From Pedobacter sp. PLR (lineage in GTDB: Bacteria; Bacteroidota; Bacteroidia; Sphingobacteriales; Sphingobacteriaceae): a stretch of DNA of 64,000 bases. The notes below the pieces were generated by a model that saw nothing but the letters and a program-made list of their open reading frames with translations, did not search any database and was not told where the DNA came from. How positions within the stretch are numbered: the stretch's first letter is position 1; every line of letters starts with the position of its first letter. Shown piece after piece: positions 45,566-53,769 of the stretch. Where the stretch lies: positions 62,001 to 126,000 of the forward strand of contig NZ_JAPIVQ010000011.1 of the NCBI RefSeq assembly GCF_026239675.1, written 5' to 3'. A program made the position numbers and the translations under genes.

Positions 45566-45778
45566 ATGGAAACTTTAAAATTCAAAACGAATATCAAATG
45601 TGGTGGTTGCATCACAACAGTTACACCACACCTGGACGGTCTTGCAGAAGTATTTAAATGGGAAGTAAATACCGATACTCCGGATAAAATTCTAACCGTT
45701 GAAAGCGAGTCAGCTTTAGATGCGGAACTGATTAAAGAGACGGTGAAAAAGGCCGGATTTCAGGCGGAGACAGTTTAG
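45566..45778 (+). CDS. CopZ-like heavy-metal-associated chaperone
   Basis: A 70-residue HMA-fold protein with KCGGC (Cys12 and Cys15) in the first loop and the expected beta-alpha-beta pattern. It probably hands Cu(I) to the adjacent CopA. The Met that often precedes the first Cys is replaced by Ile-Lys, as seen in several Bacteroidota chaperones. 52 bp downstream of copA, likely co-transcribed. Confidence 0.9.
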   Translation: METLKFKTNIKCGGCITTVTPHLDGLAEVFKWEVNTDTPDKILTVESESALDAELIKETVKKAGFQAETV

Positions 45779-45791
45779 GTTCTTTATTTTC

Positions 45792-45812
45792 ATACGGTAA
45801 AACGTATATTTG
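45792..45812 (+). promoter_or_regulatory. promoter and candidate operator of the Cys-rich membrane protein gene
   Basis: TATATTTG (45805-45812) is an exact -7 match. An inverted repeat ATACG-N6-CGTAT (45792-45807) overlaps it, so a bound regulator would control initiation directly. The ATG is at 45855. Confidence 0.45.
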
Positions 45813-45854
45813 CAGGCGGAAACCAATAAAAAGGTTTCCGCCTTTGTATTACCT

Positions 45855-46259
45855 ATGAAAAAAATCGGAGCTTTAAGTTTTGCTGCATTCTACCTGATGT
45901 TAACCACAGGGATGTTTGTGTGCCTGCTCCATTGCGCTATGGGAACGACGTTCACATGGGAAGATCAGGAGGTTCATGTGGAGACAAAGACAGCCAGTGT
46001 TCAGGGGCTTATGCTTTCTGAAGCAGACTGTGCCTGCTGTGAACACCATGGTGAATATGGGGTCAAAGAAAACGTCAAAACGGCTGCTACTACTGGATTA
46101 AAGGCCAGATATGTATTGTCGGCCGCTAGTCAAAGTATTTTTTCCTATCTCATTAAAGCAGAAAGTGCGGAAAACACCGGGGATTGGAGAGACCATAGCA
46201 GTGCTCCCGCCTTTAAAAAAACGCCCATTTACCTTTCCAACAGGGTACTCATCATTTGA
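45855..46259 (+). CDS. small Cys/His-containing envelope protein in copper island
   Basis: 134 residues from ATG 45855; a TTG at 45810 in the same frame falls inside the -7 box and is rejected. One N-terminal hydrophobic segment (about 5-26) acts as a signal or anchor, with CLLHCAMG just after it. A later cluster DCACCEHHGEY could bind Cu(I) or Zn. The C-terminus (about 110-134) has no further cysteines. No known family is recognised, but position and metal-ligand clusters suggest a periplasmic or outer-leaflet copper role, like the HYC-type protein at 47031. Confidence 0.65.
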   Translation: MKKIGALSFAAFYLMLTTGMFVCLLHCAMGTTFTWEDQEVHVETKTASVQGLMLSEADCACCEHHGEYGVKENVKTAATTGLKARYVLSAASQSIFSYLIKAESAENTGDWRDHSSAPAFKKTPIYLSNRVLII

Positions 46260-46299
46260 TCAAGCGGAGGATAATTTCCTCAATTGTCTTTTATTTATC

Positions 46300-46325
46300 G
46301 CCCGGCTGAAATCCGCCCGGGTTTT
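46300..46325 (+). terminator. probable terminator
   Basis: CCCGG and CCGGG pair, extended by a G-U pair, around an 11-nt loop and are followed by four T. It lies between the Cys-rich protein gene and the AraC-type regulator. Confidence 0.4.
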
Positions 46326-46349
46326 ACCAGTCATTTAGCTTGAATACTC

Positions 46350-46919
46350 ATGTTGTTACACATAAAAAATATGGTTTGTGAACGTTGCATTACTGCCGTT
46401 CGCCATCAAATGGAAAATTTGAATTTCCTTGTTGCTGATATTACTTTAGGGACAGTACAGATCCACCCTGATCCGGAAGACCGTCAATTACAAAATATCG
46501 CTTCTTCCCTCAAAATCCTTGGGTTTGAACTCATGGATAAGGAGAAAGATCAATTGGTGGAGCGCATCAAAACAGTGATCATTGAAGTCGTTCATTATTC
46601 TGATCTTGCCAATTTAAACCAGAGCCTGATCAGTATTATCGCCATGCGCGTGAACCGTGATTATACCTTTTTAAGCCGTTTATTTTCTGATTCGGAAGGC
46701 CTGACCATTGAAAAGTTCATCATCCATCAGAAAATTGAAAAGGTGAAAGAACTGATTGAATACGGGGAGCTCAACCTGAATGAGATTTCTATGAAAATGG
46801 GGTACAGCAGTAATGCCCACTTGTCTTCACAGTTTAAAGCGATCACTGGTATTGCACCAAGCAAGTATAAAGCGGAGGGCAAATCCTTAAGAACTCCTAT
46901 AGATAAGATTAAAAATTAA
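46350..46919 (+). CDS. AraC-family regulator with N-terminal HMA metal-binding domain
   Basis: A 189-residue fusion. Residues 1-65 form an HMA-like fold with the ligand motif MVCERC (Cys10 and Cys13) and ILGFELMD at its end. A helical linker follows, and the last about 100 residues are an AraC-type double helix-turn-helix (FLSRLFSDSEGLTIEKFIIHQKIEKVKELIEYGELNLNEISMKMGYSSNAHLSSQFKAITGIAPSKYK). The simplest reading is a cytosolic copper sensor that binds Cu(I) through its own chaperone-like domain and controls nearby operons. It is flanked by promoters with repeats suitable for an AraC dimer. Confidence 0.88.
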   Translation: MLLHIKNMVCERCITAVRHQMENLNFLVADITLGTVQIHPDPEDRQLQNIASSLKILGFELMDKEKDQLVERIKTVIIEVVHYSDLANLNQSLISIIAMRVNRDYTFLSRLFSDSEGLTIEKFIIHQKIEKVKELIEYGELNLNEISMKMGYSSNAHLSSQFKAITGIAPSKYKAEGKSLRTPIDKIKN

Positions 46920-46932
46920 GTATATTTAAACT

Positions 46933-47015
46933 AACCGGAAGCATTTCCTGAGGCTCACCGGTTTAATTTTATAAAAGAATTTCAGAATTATATAAAATTA
47001 AACCGGTTAATTTTG
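46933..47015 (+). promoter_or_regulatory. inverted-repeat regulatory region upstream of the HYC protein gene
   Basis: ACCGGTTTAATTTTATA (46957-46973) and its exact reverse complement (46991-47007) form a 17-bp inverted repeat with a 17-bp spacer. The AACCGG at 46933-46938 can also pair with CCGGTT at 46958-46963. The -7 box TAATTTTG (47008-47015) starts directly after the repeat. So CCGGTT half-sites occur four times in alternating orientation in front of the promoter. Confidence 0.55.
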
Positions 47016-47030
47016 AGAACTTTGATTTTA

Positions 47031-47432
47031 ATGAAGCGAATACTCCTTACCATAATAGCCACGTTCTACCTGGGAATTTCCAGTGGATCTACGCTGCACT
47101 TCCATTATTGCATGGGAGAGTTGGTGAGTTGGGGTATGGAACAGGAGGCGCGTGGCGAACTATGTGAGCTTTGTGGCATGCCTAAGGGTACGTCTACAGA
47201 CAAATCTTGCTGTAAGGATCAAAAACAGGATACCAAAGTAGACCAGAGCCAATCGGCCAGTCAGACGGTATACCAGTTTAATCCACCCTTTCAGGCCATC
47301 CTTCCAGTCGCATTATTTCTGGATTATGCGGTAGAAATCCCTGTAAAAATTACCAGAGAGGCCTTGAGTAATGCGCCTCCTGACGGGAAAAAAGTGCCCG
47401 TCTTTCTGAAAAACTGTACCTATAGAATATAA
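47031..47432 (+). CDS. HYC_CC_PP-type small copper-associated protein
   Basis: 133 residues from ATG 47031 (TTG at 47013 lies inside the -7 box). A signal sequence/hydrophobic start precedes HFHYCMGEL (HYC at 25-27); CELCGM has Cys45 and Cys48; SCCKD has Cys60-Cys61; and APPDGKKVPVFLKNC closes the protein with the PP element and a last Cys. The HYC, CC and PP order fits a family described in Bacteroidota genomes. Function is unproven; the position between the regulator and a periplasmic HMA protein supports copper binding in the envelope. Confidence 0.8.
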   Translation: MKRILLTIIATFYLGISSGSTLHFHYCMGELVSWGMEQEARGELCELCGMPKGTSTDKSCCKDQKQDTKVDQSQSASQTVYQFNPPFQAILPVALFLDYAVEIPVKITREALSNAPPDGKKVPVFLKNCTYRI

Positions 47433-47453
47433 TACCCTTCTTTTTTCTTTCCT

Positions 47454-47498
47454 GACACCTTCGTGTCCTGGTTATGGCTTTGCCGTAGCCCATTTTTA
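47454..47498 (+). terminator. tandem hairpins, probable terminator
   Basis: GACAC-CTTC-GTGTC is followed by GGTTATGGC-TTT-GCCGTAGCC (9-bp stem with two G-U pairs) and then CATTTTTATT. It starts 22 bp after the HYC gene stop. Confidence 0.55.
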
Positions 47499-47530
47499 TT
47501 GAACCATTTTTTTACACTTATATAATTATC

Positions 47531-47896
47531 ATGAAATCATTGAGATTTGCTATGGTGGTCGGATTGACCTTCCTTGGTGGTGCTGTATTCGCACAATCAA
47601 AAACTGAAAGTATCAAAGTATTGGGCAACTGTGGAATGTGCAAGAAAACGATTGAAACCTCTTTAAAGGTTCCTGGCGTGAGTTCTGCAAACTGGGATAC
47701 AGAAACAAAAATACTGAAAGTAAGCTACGACAGTGCTAAAATCACCAACGATGAAGTACAGAAAAAAGTAGCGGCTGTGGGTTATGATACGCCTAAATAC
47801 AAAGCTAAAAATGAGGTTTACGATGCATTACATGGCTGTTGCCAGTATGATCGTGAAGCTGGCGACAAATTGCCGAAAGCACCTGAGAAACACTAA
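47531..47896 (+). CDS. secreted HMA-domain copper-binding protein
   Basis: A 121-residue protein with a signal peptide (ends AVFAQ). The mature part is an HMA fold with NCGMCKKTIE (Cys34 and Cys37) and a short C-terminal extension HGCCQYDREAGDKLPKAPEKH with an extra vicinal Cys pair. It probably passes Cu(I) in the periplasm to the efflux system encoded next. A hairpin separates it from the RND genes. Confidence 0.9.
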   Translation: MKSLRFAMVVGLTFLGGAVFAQSKTESIKVLGNCGMCKKTIETSLKVPGVSSANWDTETKILKVSYDSAKITNDEVQKKVAAVGYDTPKYKAKNEVYDALHGCCQYDREAGDKLPKAPEKH

Positions 47897-47902
47897 TTAT
47901 TA

Positions 47903-47979
47903 ATCAGGAAAATCTGTAAAAGCTAAGTCTGAGGGGGCGAATGCTTTTACAGGTGTCCTCCTGGCTGATGTAATTTTTC
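47903..47979 (+). terminator. two-part hairpin between the HMA gene and the efflux operon
   Basis: CTGTAAAAGC (47914-47923) pairs perfectly with GCTTTTACAG (47943-47952); outer arms ATCAG and CTGAT extend it and ATTTTT follows closely. It is a terminator or attenuator ahead of the efflux operon that starts at 48014. Confidence 0.5.
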
Positions 47980-48013
47980 ATTGGTTCAACATCATTATAA
48001 TTTATAACAAAAA

Positions 48014-49315
48014 ATGGTACATAAAATTATAGAATGGTCCATGCGCAACCGGTTTATTGTGCTGGTACTGTCTTTAGGGTTGTTCGTCTGGGGTATTTAT
48101 GCCGTCAAGAAAAACCCGATAGATGCGATACCGGACCTGTCCGAAAACCAGGTGATCGTTTTCACAGAGTGGATGGGCCGCTCACCGCAACTGATCGAAG
48201 ATCAGGTCACCTATCCGCTGGTCACCAATTTGCAGGGAATCCCTAAGATTAAATACGTTCGTGGATCGTCCATGTTCGGAATGAGCTTTATCTATGTCAT
48301 CTTTGAGGATGATGTGGACGTGTACTGGGCAAGAGAGCGGGTGCTGGAACGCATCAGTACCATTTCAAAAACTTTGCCGGAAGGCGTAGCGCCACAGCTG
48401 GGGCCAGACGGAACAGGGGTAGGCCATGTATTGTGGTATACCCTGGATGCTCCGGATATGGATTTAGGCGAGCAGCGTGCCATTCAGGATTGGTATGTAA
48501 AGTTTGCTTTGCAAACCGTACCAGGCGTGAGTGAGATCGCTTCTTTTGGAGGCTTTCAGAAACAATATCAGATATCAATAGATCCCAATAAATTACTTTA
48601 TTACAAATTGACTGCCCCGGAGGTGATTGCGGCGGTGCGTAGCAACAATAACGAATCCGGCGGCAGGAAGTTTGAAATGAGTGATATGGGCTACATTATA
48701 AAGACTTCAGGCTACCTGAAATCCATTAAAGAGATTGCGGATATCCCGGTGAAAAACCAAAATGGTACACCGATCCGGGTTTCCGATCTGGCTACGGTAC
48801 AGATGACCGGAGAAACCCGTCTGGGGATTTTTGACCAGGATGGGGAAGGCGAACGTGCCGGAGGAATTGTGGTGATGCGCTATGGCGAGAATGCCGCAGA
48901 GGTGATTGAAAAGGTAAAAGCCAAAATGAAAGAAGTTTCCAAAGGTTTGCCTAAAGGTGTTAAGTTCGACATTGTGTACGACCGTGGTGAGCTGATTAAA
49001 GAGTCGGTAGATTCCATCACCAATACCCTGATCGAAGAGATGATTGTGGTTTCCATTATTGTCATCATTTTCCTTTTCCACTGGCGTAGTGCGGTGAGTA
49101 TCATTATTCAGATTCCCATCACCATTGCCGCTAGTTTTATTCTACTGAATGCTTTTGATATTTCCTCCAACATCATGTCGCTAACCGGGATTGCCCTGGC
49201 CATCGGTGTGATTGTCGACAATGGAATTATCATGAGTGAGAATGCTTACAAACACCTTTCAGAGCGTTATCTGATCTGGGAGGAAGAACAACAAAAAACA
49301 AAGACTCATGATTAA
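48014..49315 (+). CDS. CusA/CzcA-type heavy-metal RND permease, N-terminal part (split gene)
   Basis: 433 residues matching the N-terminal half of an HME-type RND pump of about 1070 residues: IIEWSMRNRFIVLVLSLGLFVWGIYAVKKNPIDAIPDLSENQV (first helix and porter start), the porter domain, and helices up to GIALAIGVIVDNGIIMSENAYKHLSE in TM4. The frame ends with TAA at 49313-49315. The next gene starts 8 bp earlier in another frame and carries the rest of the pump. Removing one T at 49312-49313 would fuse them as ...THD-KWLKNRF.... Either a real split with translational coupling or a frameshift. First gene of the efflux operon. Confidence 0.9.
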   Translation: MVHKIIEWSMRNRFIVLVLSLGLFVWGIYAVKKNPIDAIPDLSENQVIVFTEWMGRSPQLIEDQVTYPLVTNLQGIPKIKYVRGSSMFGMSFIYVIFEDDVDVYWARERVLERISTISKTLPEGVAPQLGPDGTGVGHVLWYTLDAPDMDLGEQRAIQDWYVKFALQTVPGVSEIASFGGFQKQYQISIDPNKLLYYKLTAPEVIAAVRSNNNESGGRKFEMSDMGYIIKTSGYLKSIKEIADIPVKNQNGTPIRVSDLATVQMTGETRLGIFDQDGEGERAGGIVVMRYGENAAEVIEKVKAKMKEVSKGLPKGVKFDIVYDRGELIKESVDSITNTLIEEMIVVSIIVIIFLFHWRSAVSIIIQIPITIAASFILLNAFDISSNIMSLTGIALAIGVIVDNGIIMSENAYKHLSERYLIWEEEQQKTKTHD

Positions 49316-51245
49316 GTGGTTAAAAAATAGATTCCGTAAATCCCCGGATTGGATTACGGAAGAAGAGCGCCTGGCGATCATCACTAAATCCAGTAAACAG
49401 GTTTCAAGGGGTGTTTTCTTTGCAACCATCATCATTATCACTTCATTCCTGCCGGTATTTATGCTGACAGGGCAAGAGGGTAAACTGTTCCATCCCCTGG
49501 CATTTACAAAGACGTTCATCATGATCGTTGATGCTTTGCTGGTGATCACTTTAGCACCGGTACTGATTTCTTTCTTTATGAAAGGAAAGTTCAGACCTGA
49601 TAGTGCCAATCCCGTAAACCGGGTGTTGGAGAAGGTGTATGAACCGGTGATCAGAACGGTGTTGAACTGGAGAAAAACAACTTTAGCGATCAATATTATT
49701 GCTTTACTGATCACTATTCCGCTATTGAAAAATCTGGGCACGGAGTTTATTCCGCCATTGGATGAGCAGAGCATTCTGTTTATGCCGGTTACTTTGCCGG
49801 ATGTTTCCAATGCAGAAGCGAAAAGGATTTTGCAGGTGCAGGACAAGATTATCAAGTCGGTACCAGAGGTGGATAAGGTACTGGGAAAAGCAGGTAGAGC
49901 CAATACGGCGACCGATAATTCTCCGATCAGTATGATCGAAACCATCATCACGCTGAAACCGAAAAGCGAATGGAGAGCGGGCATTACAAAAAAAGACATC
50001 GTTACTGAACTGGATGCAAAACTGCAGATTCCCGGAGTGGTGAATGGCTGGACTCAGCCCATCATCAACAGGATCAATATGCTGGCTACGGGAATTCGTA
50101 CCGACGTAGGGATTAAGGTTTTCGGACAAAATCTGGATACCATTGCTTCCGTTTCTGAGCGTGTGAAAGCGGCGCTGGAAGGTACAGATGGCGTAAGCGA
50201 TCTTTTTGTAGAGCCGATAACGGGTGGTAAATACCTTTCTATTGACGTGAAAAGGGAGGAACTGGCGCGTTATGGCTTAAATGTGGATGATGTGAACCAG
50301 ATTGTAGAAACAGCATTGGGTGGTGCAACCATCGGAAATACCATTGAAGGGCGTCAGCGTTTTTCAATCAGTGTGCGTCTGGCTCAGGAATATAGAAATA
50401 GTGTAGAACAGATTAAGCGGATTCCGGTTCAGTCGAAAGGATTTGGCGAGGTGCCACTATCAGCCGTTGCTGACATTAAGTTTGAGGATGGTCCGCCGAT
50501 GATTAGTTCCGATAATGCGATCCTTCGTGGAGCAGTAATGTTTAACGTGAGGGACAGAGATTTAGGAAGTACCGTTCAGGAGGCTATGGAGAAATTGAAT
50601 AAAGAGAAAGGGATGCTTCCTGAAGGATATTTCCTGGAATGGAGTGGGCAATATGAAAACCTGATCCGCGGTAAACAGACGCTGATGTGGATTGCACCCG
50701 TGGTATTACTGATCATTTTCTTCTCTTTATATTTTGCTTTTAAATCGATCAGGGAAGCTTTCCTGAGTTTGATAACGGTTCCTTTTGCCTTAATCGGGGG
50801 TGCCTACATGATCTACTTCTGGGGAGTTAATCTTTCGGTAGGGGTAGCTGTCGGCTTTATTGCCTTATTCGGAATTGCCGTTGAAACGGGAATTGTGATG
50901 GTGATTTACCTGAATGATGCCATGGCACAACTGATCAAACTGAAAGGGAATTCCAGTGAGACGATCAGCAAAGAAGATTTAAGAGAACATGTGATTTATG
51001 GTGCTGCCAGAAGATTAAGACCGAAACTGATGACGGTTTCTGTGTCGCTGTTTGGCCTGGTGCCGGTATTATGGGCCTCGGGAGTTGGGGTAGATGTGAT
51101 GCTGCCGATTGTCTTGCCGATGATTGGGGGTGTACTGACTTCTTCTACGCACATTTTGCTGGTGACACCACTGATCTTTTTGATGTCAAAAGAATACGAA
51201 TTGAGAAAATATGGAAAACTGGAGGTTCACGATGTACAACATTAA
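49308..51245 (+). CDS. CusA/CzcA-type heavy-metal RND permease, C-terminal part (split gene)
   Basis: 645 residues that continue the RND pump: ERLAIITKSSKQVSRGVFFATIIIITSFLPVFMLTGQEGKLFHPLAFTKTFIM, the second porter domain, and helices VGVAVGFIALFGIAVETGIVMVIYLNDAM through GLVPVLWASGVGVDVMLPIVLPMIGGVLTSSTHILLVTPLIF. With the first part (433 residues) it gives about 1076, the full length. The break is in the cytosolic loop between helices, so two separately made halves could still assemble. ATG overlaps the upstream stop (ATGATTAA). The TolC-like gene starts 14 bp before its end. Confidence 0.9.
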   Translation: MIKWLKNRFRKSPDWITEEERLAIITKSSKQVSRGVFFATIIIITSFLPVFMLTGQEGKLFHPLAFTKTFIMIVDALLVITLAPVLISFFMKGKFRPDSANPVNRVLEKVYEPVIRTVLNWRKTTLAINIIALLITIPLLKNLGTEFIPPLDEQSILFMPVTLPDVSNAEAKRILQVQDKIIKSVPEVDKVLGKAGRANTATDNSPISMIETIITLKPKSEWRAGITKKDIVTELDAKLQIPGVVNGWTQPIINRINMLATGIRTDVGIKVFGQNLDTIASVSERVKAALEGTDGVSDLFVEPITGGKYLSIDVKREELARYGLNVDDVNQIVETALGGATIGNTIEGRQRFSISVRLAQEYRNSVEQIKRIPVQSKGFGEVPLSAVADIKFEDGPPMISSDNAILRGAVMFNVRDRDLGSTVQEAMEKLNKEKGMLPEGYFLEWSGQYENLIRGKQTLMWIAPVVLLIIFFSLYFAFKSIREAFLSLITVPFALIGGAYMIYFWGVNLSVGVAVGFIALFGIAVETGIVMVIYLNDAMAQLIKLKGNSSETISKEDLREHVIYGAARRLRPKLMTVSVSLFGLVPVLWASGVGVDVMLPIVLPMIGGVLTSSTHILLVTPLIFLMSKEYELRKYGKLEVHDVQH

Positions 51246-52551
51246 AAGAATAGCAGCATTGGTATGCATGTTACCTTTTGCTGCGGTAGCAGTTGCGCAG
51301 GAAAAACCGGTGGTTTCAGCGGTTAAACCCGTGGTTTCACAAACGAAATCAGGGTCTTCACTGGAAAAGCCTGTGCTTTCGCTGGATACCATTTTGAATA
51401 AAATTGATAAGAATAACTTACTGTTACAGTCTTATGGACTGCGGGCAGAAAGCTTTAAACATACAGCCAATGCGGCTACGGCCTGGATGGCCCCTATGAT
51501 TGGTGTGGGTACATTTATGACCCCATATCCAGGTCAGATGATCATGGATGAGGGGGATAAAGGTGCGGTTATGGTACAACTGGAGCAGGATATTCCTAAT
51601 CCGGCGAAATTGAAAGCCAATAAAAAGTTCATTGAATCGAAAGGAAAGGTCGAGAATGCGACCAGAGGTGTGACGCTTAATGAATATAAAGCACAGGCAA
51701 AGCGCCTGTACTTCGGCTGGCTGGTTTCGATGCAAAGAATTGCCGTATTGAAAGAGAATGAGAAGATCATGCAAACCATGAAAAAGGTGGAAGAGATCAG
51801 GTATCCTTTTAATCAGTCGAAATTAAGCAGCGTTTATCGGGCCACCGCAAAAATTGAGGAGAATAGAAATATGATCCGCATGATGGAAGGCGATATGGCC
51901 AAATCTAAAGCCTGGTTAAACAGTCTGATGAACAATCCCGGTAATATGGATTTCGCAATAGATTCCACTTATCAGCCAACTTACGTGCCTGCTTCGGCAA
52001 TTGACACAGGGAGTCTGGCGATGGTGAGGAAGGATATTGAGAAAATGGATTTCAGCATTCAATCGATGAAATTAAACATTGAGGCCATGCAGAAACAGGC
52101 AAAACCAGATTTTAAACTGCGGTTTGACCATATGTCGCCATTAACGAAAATGATGCCCAAAGCCTTTAGTGTGATGGGAATGGTGAGTATTCCGATTGCA
52201 CCATGGTCTTCGAAAATGTATAAATCAGAAGCCAAAGGAATGGGTTATGAAGTGTTGGCAATGGAAAAAGAAAAAGCAGCCATGCTCCAGGAAACTCAGG
52301 GAATGTTGTACGGGATGCAGTTCGAGATCCAGTCCATGCAAAAACGCATAGAGGCGATGGAAAAGACGATCATTCCCACTTTGAAAAAGACCATGGATGT
52401 GAGTATGCTGAACTACAGGGAAAACAAAATGGAATTACCAGAAGTGATCGGGACCTGGGAGGCTTTGACCATGATGCAGGCCAATGTATTGGATGAGAAA
52501 CTGAAACTTTATTTAATGATCGTAGATTATGAGAAAGAATTATATCGTTAA
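51232..52551 (+). CDS. CusC-like TolC-family outer-membrane efflux protein
   Basis: 439 residues from ATG 51232, preceded at good distance by GGAGG (51221-51225), one of the few clear Shine-Dalgarno sites here; the upstream ATG at 51211 would spoil the signal peptide MYNIKRIAALVCMLPFAAVAVAQ. Long helical repeats with SYGLRAESFKHTANAATAWMAPMIGVGTFMTPYPG and a second repeat fit the TolC fold. The last about 140 residues contain some 19 methionines, a possible Cu(I) relay. It overlaps the RND gene by 14 bp and the adaptor gene by 23 bp. Confidence 0.93.
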   Translation: MYNIKRIAALVCMLPFAAVAVAQEKPVVSAVKPVVSQTKSGSSLEKPVLSLDTILNKIDKNNLLLQSYGLRAESFKHTANAATAWMAPMIGVGTFMTPYPGQMIMDEGDKGAVMVQLEQDIPNPAKLKANKKFIESKGKVENATRGVTLNEYKAQAKRLYFGWLVSMQRIAVLKENEKIMQTMKKVEEIRYPFNQSKLSSVYRATAKIEENRNMIRMMEGDMAKSKAWLNSLMNNPGNMDFAIDSTYQPTYVPASAIDTGSLAMVRKDIEKMDFSIQSMKLNIEAMQKQAKPDFKLRFDHMSPLTKMMPKAFSVMGMVSIPIAPWSSKMYKSEAKGMGYEVLAMEKEKAAMLQETQGMLYGMQFEIQSMQKRIEAMEKTIIPTLKKTMDVSMLNYRENKMELPEVIGTWEALTMMQANVLDEKLKLYLMIVDYEKELYR

Positions 52552-53767
52552 GCCCGGCACAAATAAACGTGTCATCATGGGACTGGCGGCGATCAGTATG
52601 TTGTGGTTGAGCGCGTGTAAAGAGAAAAAGAAGTTTGATGCGCATCATGATCCGGCGACTGTCAATGTAGACAGCAACCTTTCCCATTTATTGAAACCTT
52701 CCAATGAGCAGGTGGTTTCTCCGCTTCCGGTTATTAAAGCGGAATATGGATCAAAAATCTTTACCGAAGAGGTACAGGGAATGATCAATTATGACACGAG
52801 AAACCAGCACAATATTTCGAGTAAAATCGGGGGAAGAATAGAGCGGTTATGGATTAAATACAATTACCAGCCGGTGAAGAAAGGGCAGTTGATTATGGAG
52901 ATTTATTCTCCTGATCTGGCTGCAGCACAACAGGAATTGCTGTTCATTTACCGCACTGGAAATGATCCGGTAATGTTAGATAAAGGGAAGCAACGTTTGT
53001 TGTTACTGGGTATGACCCCGACTGGAATCAGCGCTTTATTGAAACGTGGTACACCGGATTACCGCATTCCGGTGTACAGCAATGTTTCCGGATTTATCCT
53101 GGAGAAATCTGCTGCTGCGGTAGCAAGTCCGGCAGCAGCTTCGGCTGCCCCTGCGGGTGGCGATGGCATGGGGAGTATGAGTGGTGATGCGGCGGCTGCG
53201 GCCACGCCAACCAGTCCTGCGGCTCCGGTTAATTCTCCGGTGTTATTAAGAGAAGGACAGTATGTTGCTGCAGGTGCGTCACTATTTACAGTATACAGCT
53301 CGGATCAGCTGGTGGCAGAGTTTTCTTTGAAAGCAGCATTGGCAGCCCATCTATCGGTAGGCAGCAAGTTTGTTTTTTATAAGACTGCTGATAAATCAGA
53401 AAGCCAGACGGCCAGGATTGGGCTGATACAGCCGACTTTCAAGAACGGCGAGAATTTCACCATTGCGAGAGCTTATCTGAACAACCCAAAGATTAAAGTT
53501 GGTCAGTTGGTGACGGCGAGAATTCCTTTGCAATTGCCGGCATCCTGGTGGTTGCCAGAAGAGGCAGTCATTTCCGTAGGAAATAAGAAAGTCGTCTTTA
53601 AAAAAGAAGGAAATGTATTTGTCCCTAAAGTGGTAGATGCAGGAATCAGCATTGCTGGAAAAGTCCAGATTAAATCGGATATCAGCAGCTGGAACATCAG
53701 CAAGAACGCCGCTTACCTGGTAGACAGCGAGAGTTTTATTAAAATGACAGAAAACAAGGAGCTTTAA
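52529..53767 (+). CDS. first RND periplasmic adaptor (CusB-like lipoprotein)
   Basis: A 412-residue membrane-fusion protein. The lipobox MLWLSAC puts the lipidated Cys at 30. The barrel-sandwich region starts NISSKIGGRIERLWIKYNYQPVKKGQLIMEIYSPDL (about 92-130), a helical hairpin follows, and beta-barrel and proximal domains complete it. An Ala/Pro/Gly-rich insertion (about 190-236; AAAVASPAAASAAPAGGDG and so on) sits between the two halves of the lipoyl domain, unusual for the family. It links the inner-membrane pump to the TolC protein. A second adaptor follows after 2 bp. Confidence 0.92.
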   Translation: MRKNYIVKPGTNKRVIMGLAAISMLWLSACKEKKKFDAHHDPATVNVDSNLSHLLKPSNEQVVSPLPVIKAEYGSKIFTEEVQGMINYDTRNQHNISSKIGGRIERLWIKYNYQPVKKGQLIMEIYSPDLAAAQQELLFIYRTGNDPVMLDKGKQRLLLLGMTPTGISALLKRGTPDYRIPVYSNVSGFILEKSAAAVASPAAASAAPAGGDGMGSMSGDAAAAATPTSPAAPVNSPVLLREGQYVAAGASLFTVYSSDQLVAEFSLKAALAAHLSVGSKFVFYKTADKSESQTARIGLIQPTFKNGENFTIARAYLNNPKIKVGQLVTARIPLQLPASWWLPEEAVISVGNKKVVFKKEGNVFVPKVVDAGISIAGKVQIKSDISSWNISKNAAYLVDSESFIKMTENKEL

Positions 53768-53769
53768 AT

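Noticed and set aside
51211..51231. ATG at 51211 as start of the TolC-like gene
   Set aside because: The Shine-Dalgarno GGAGG at 51221 serves the ATG at 51232, which starts the signal peptide.
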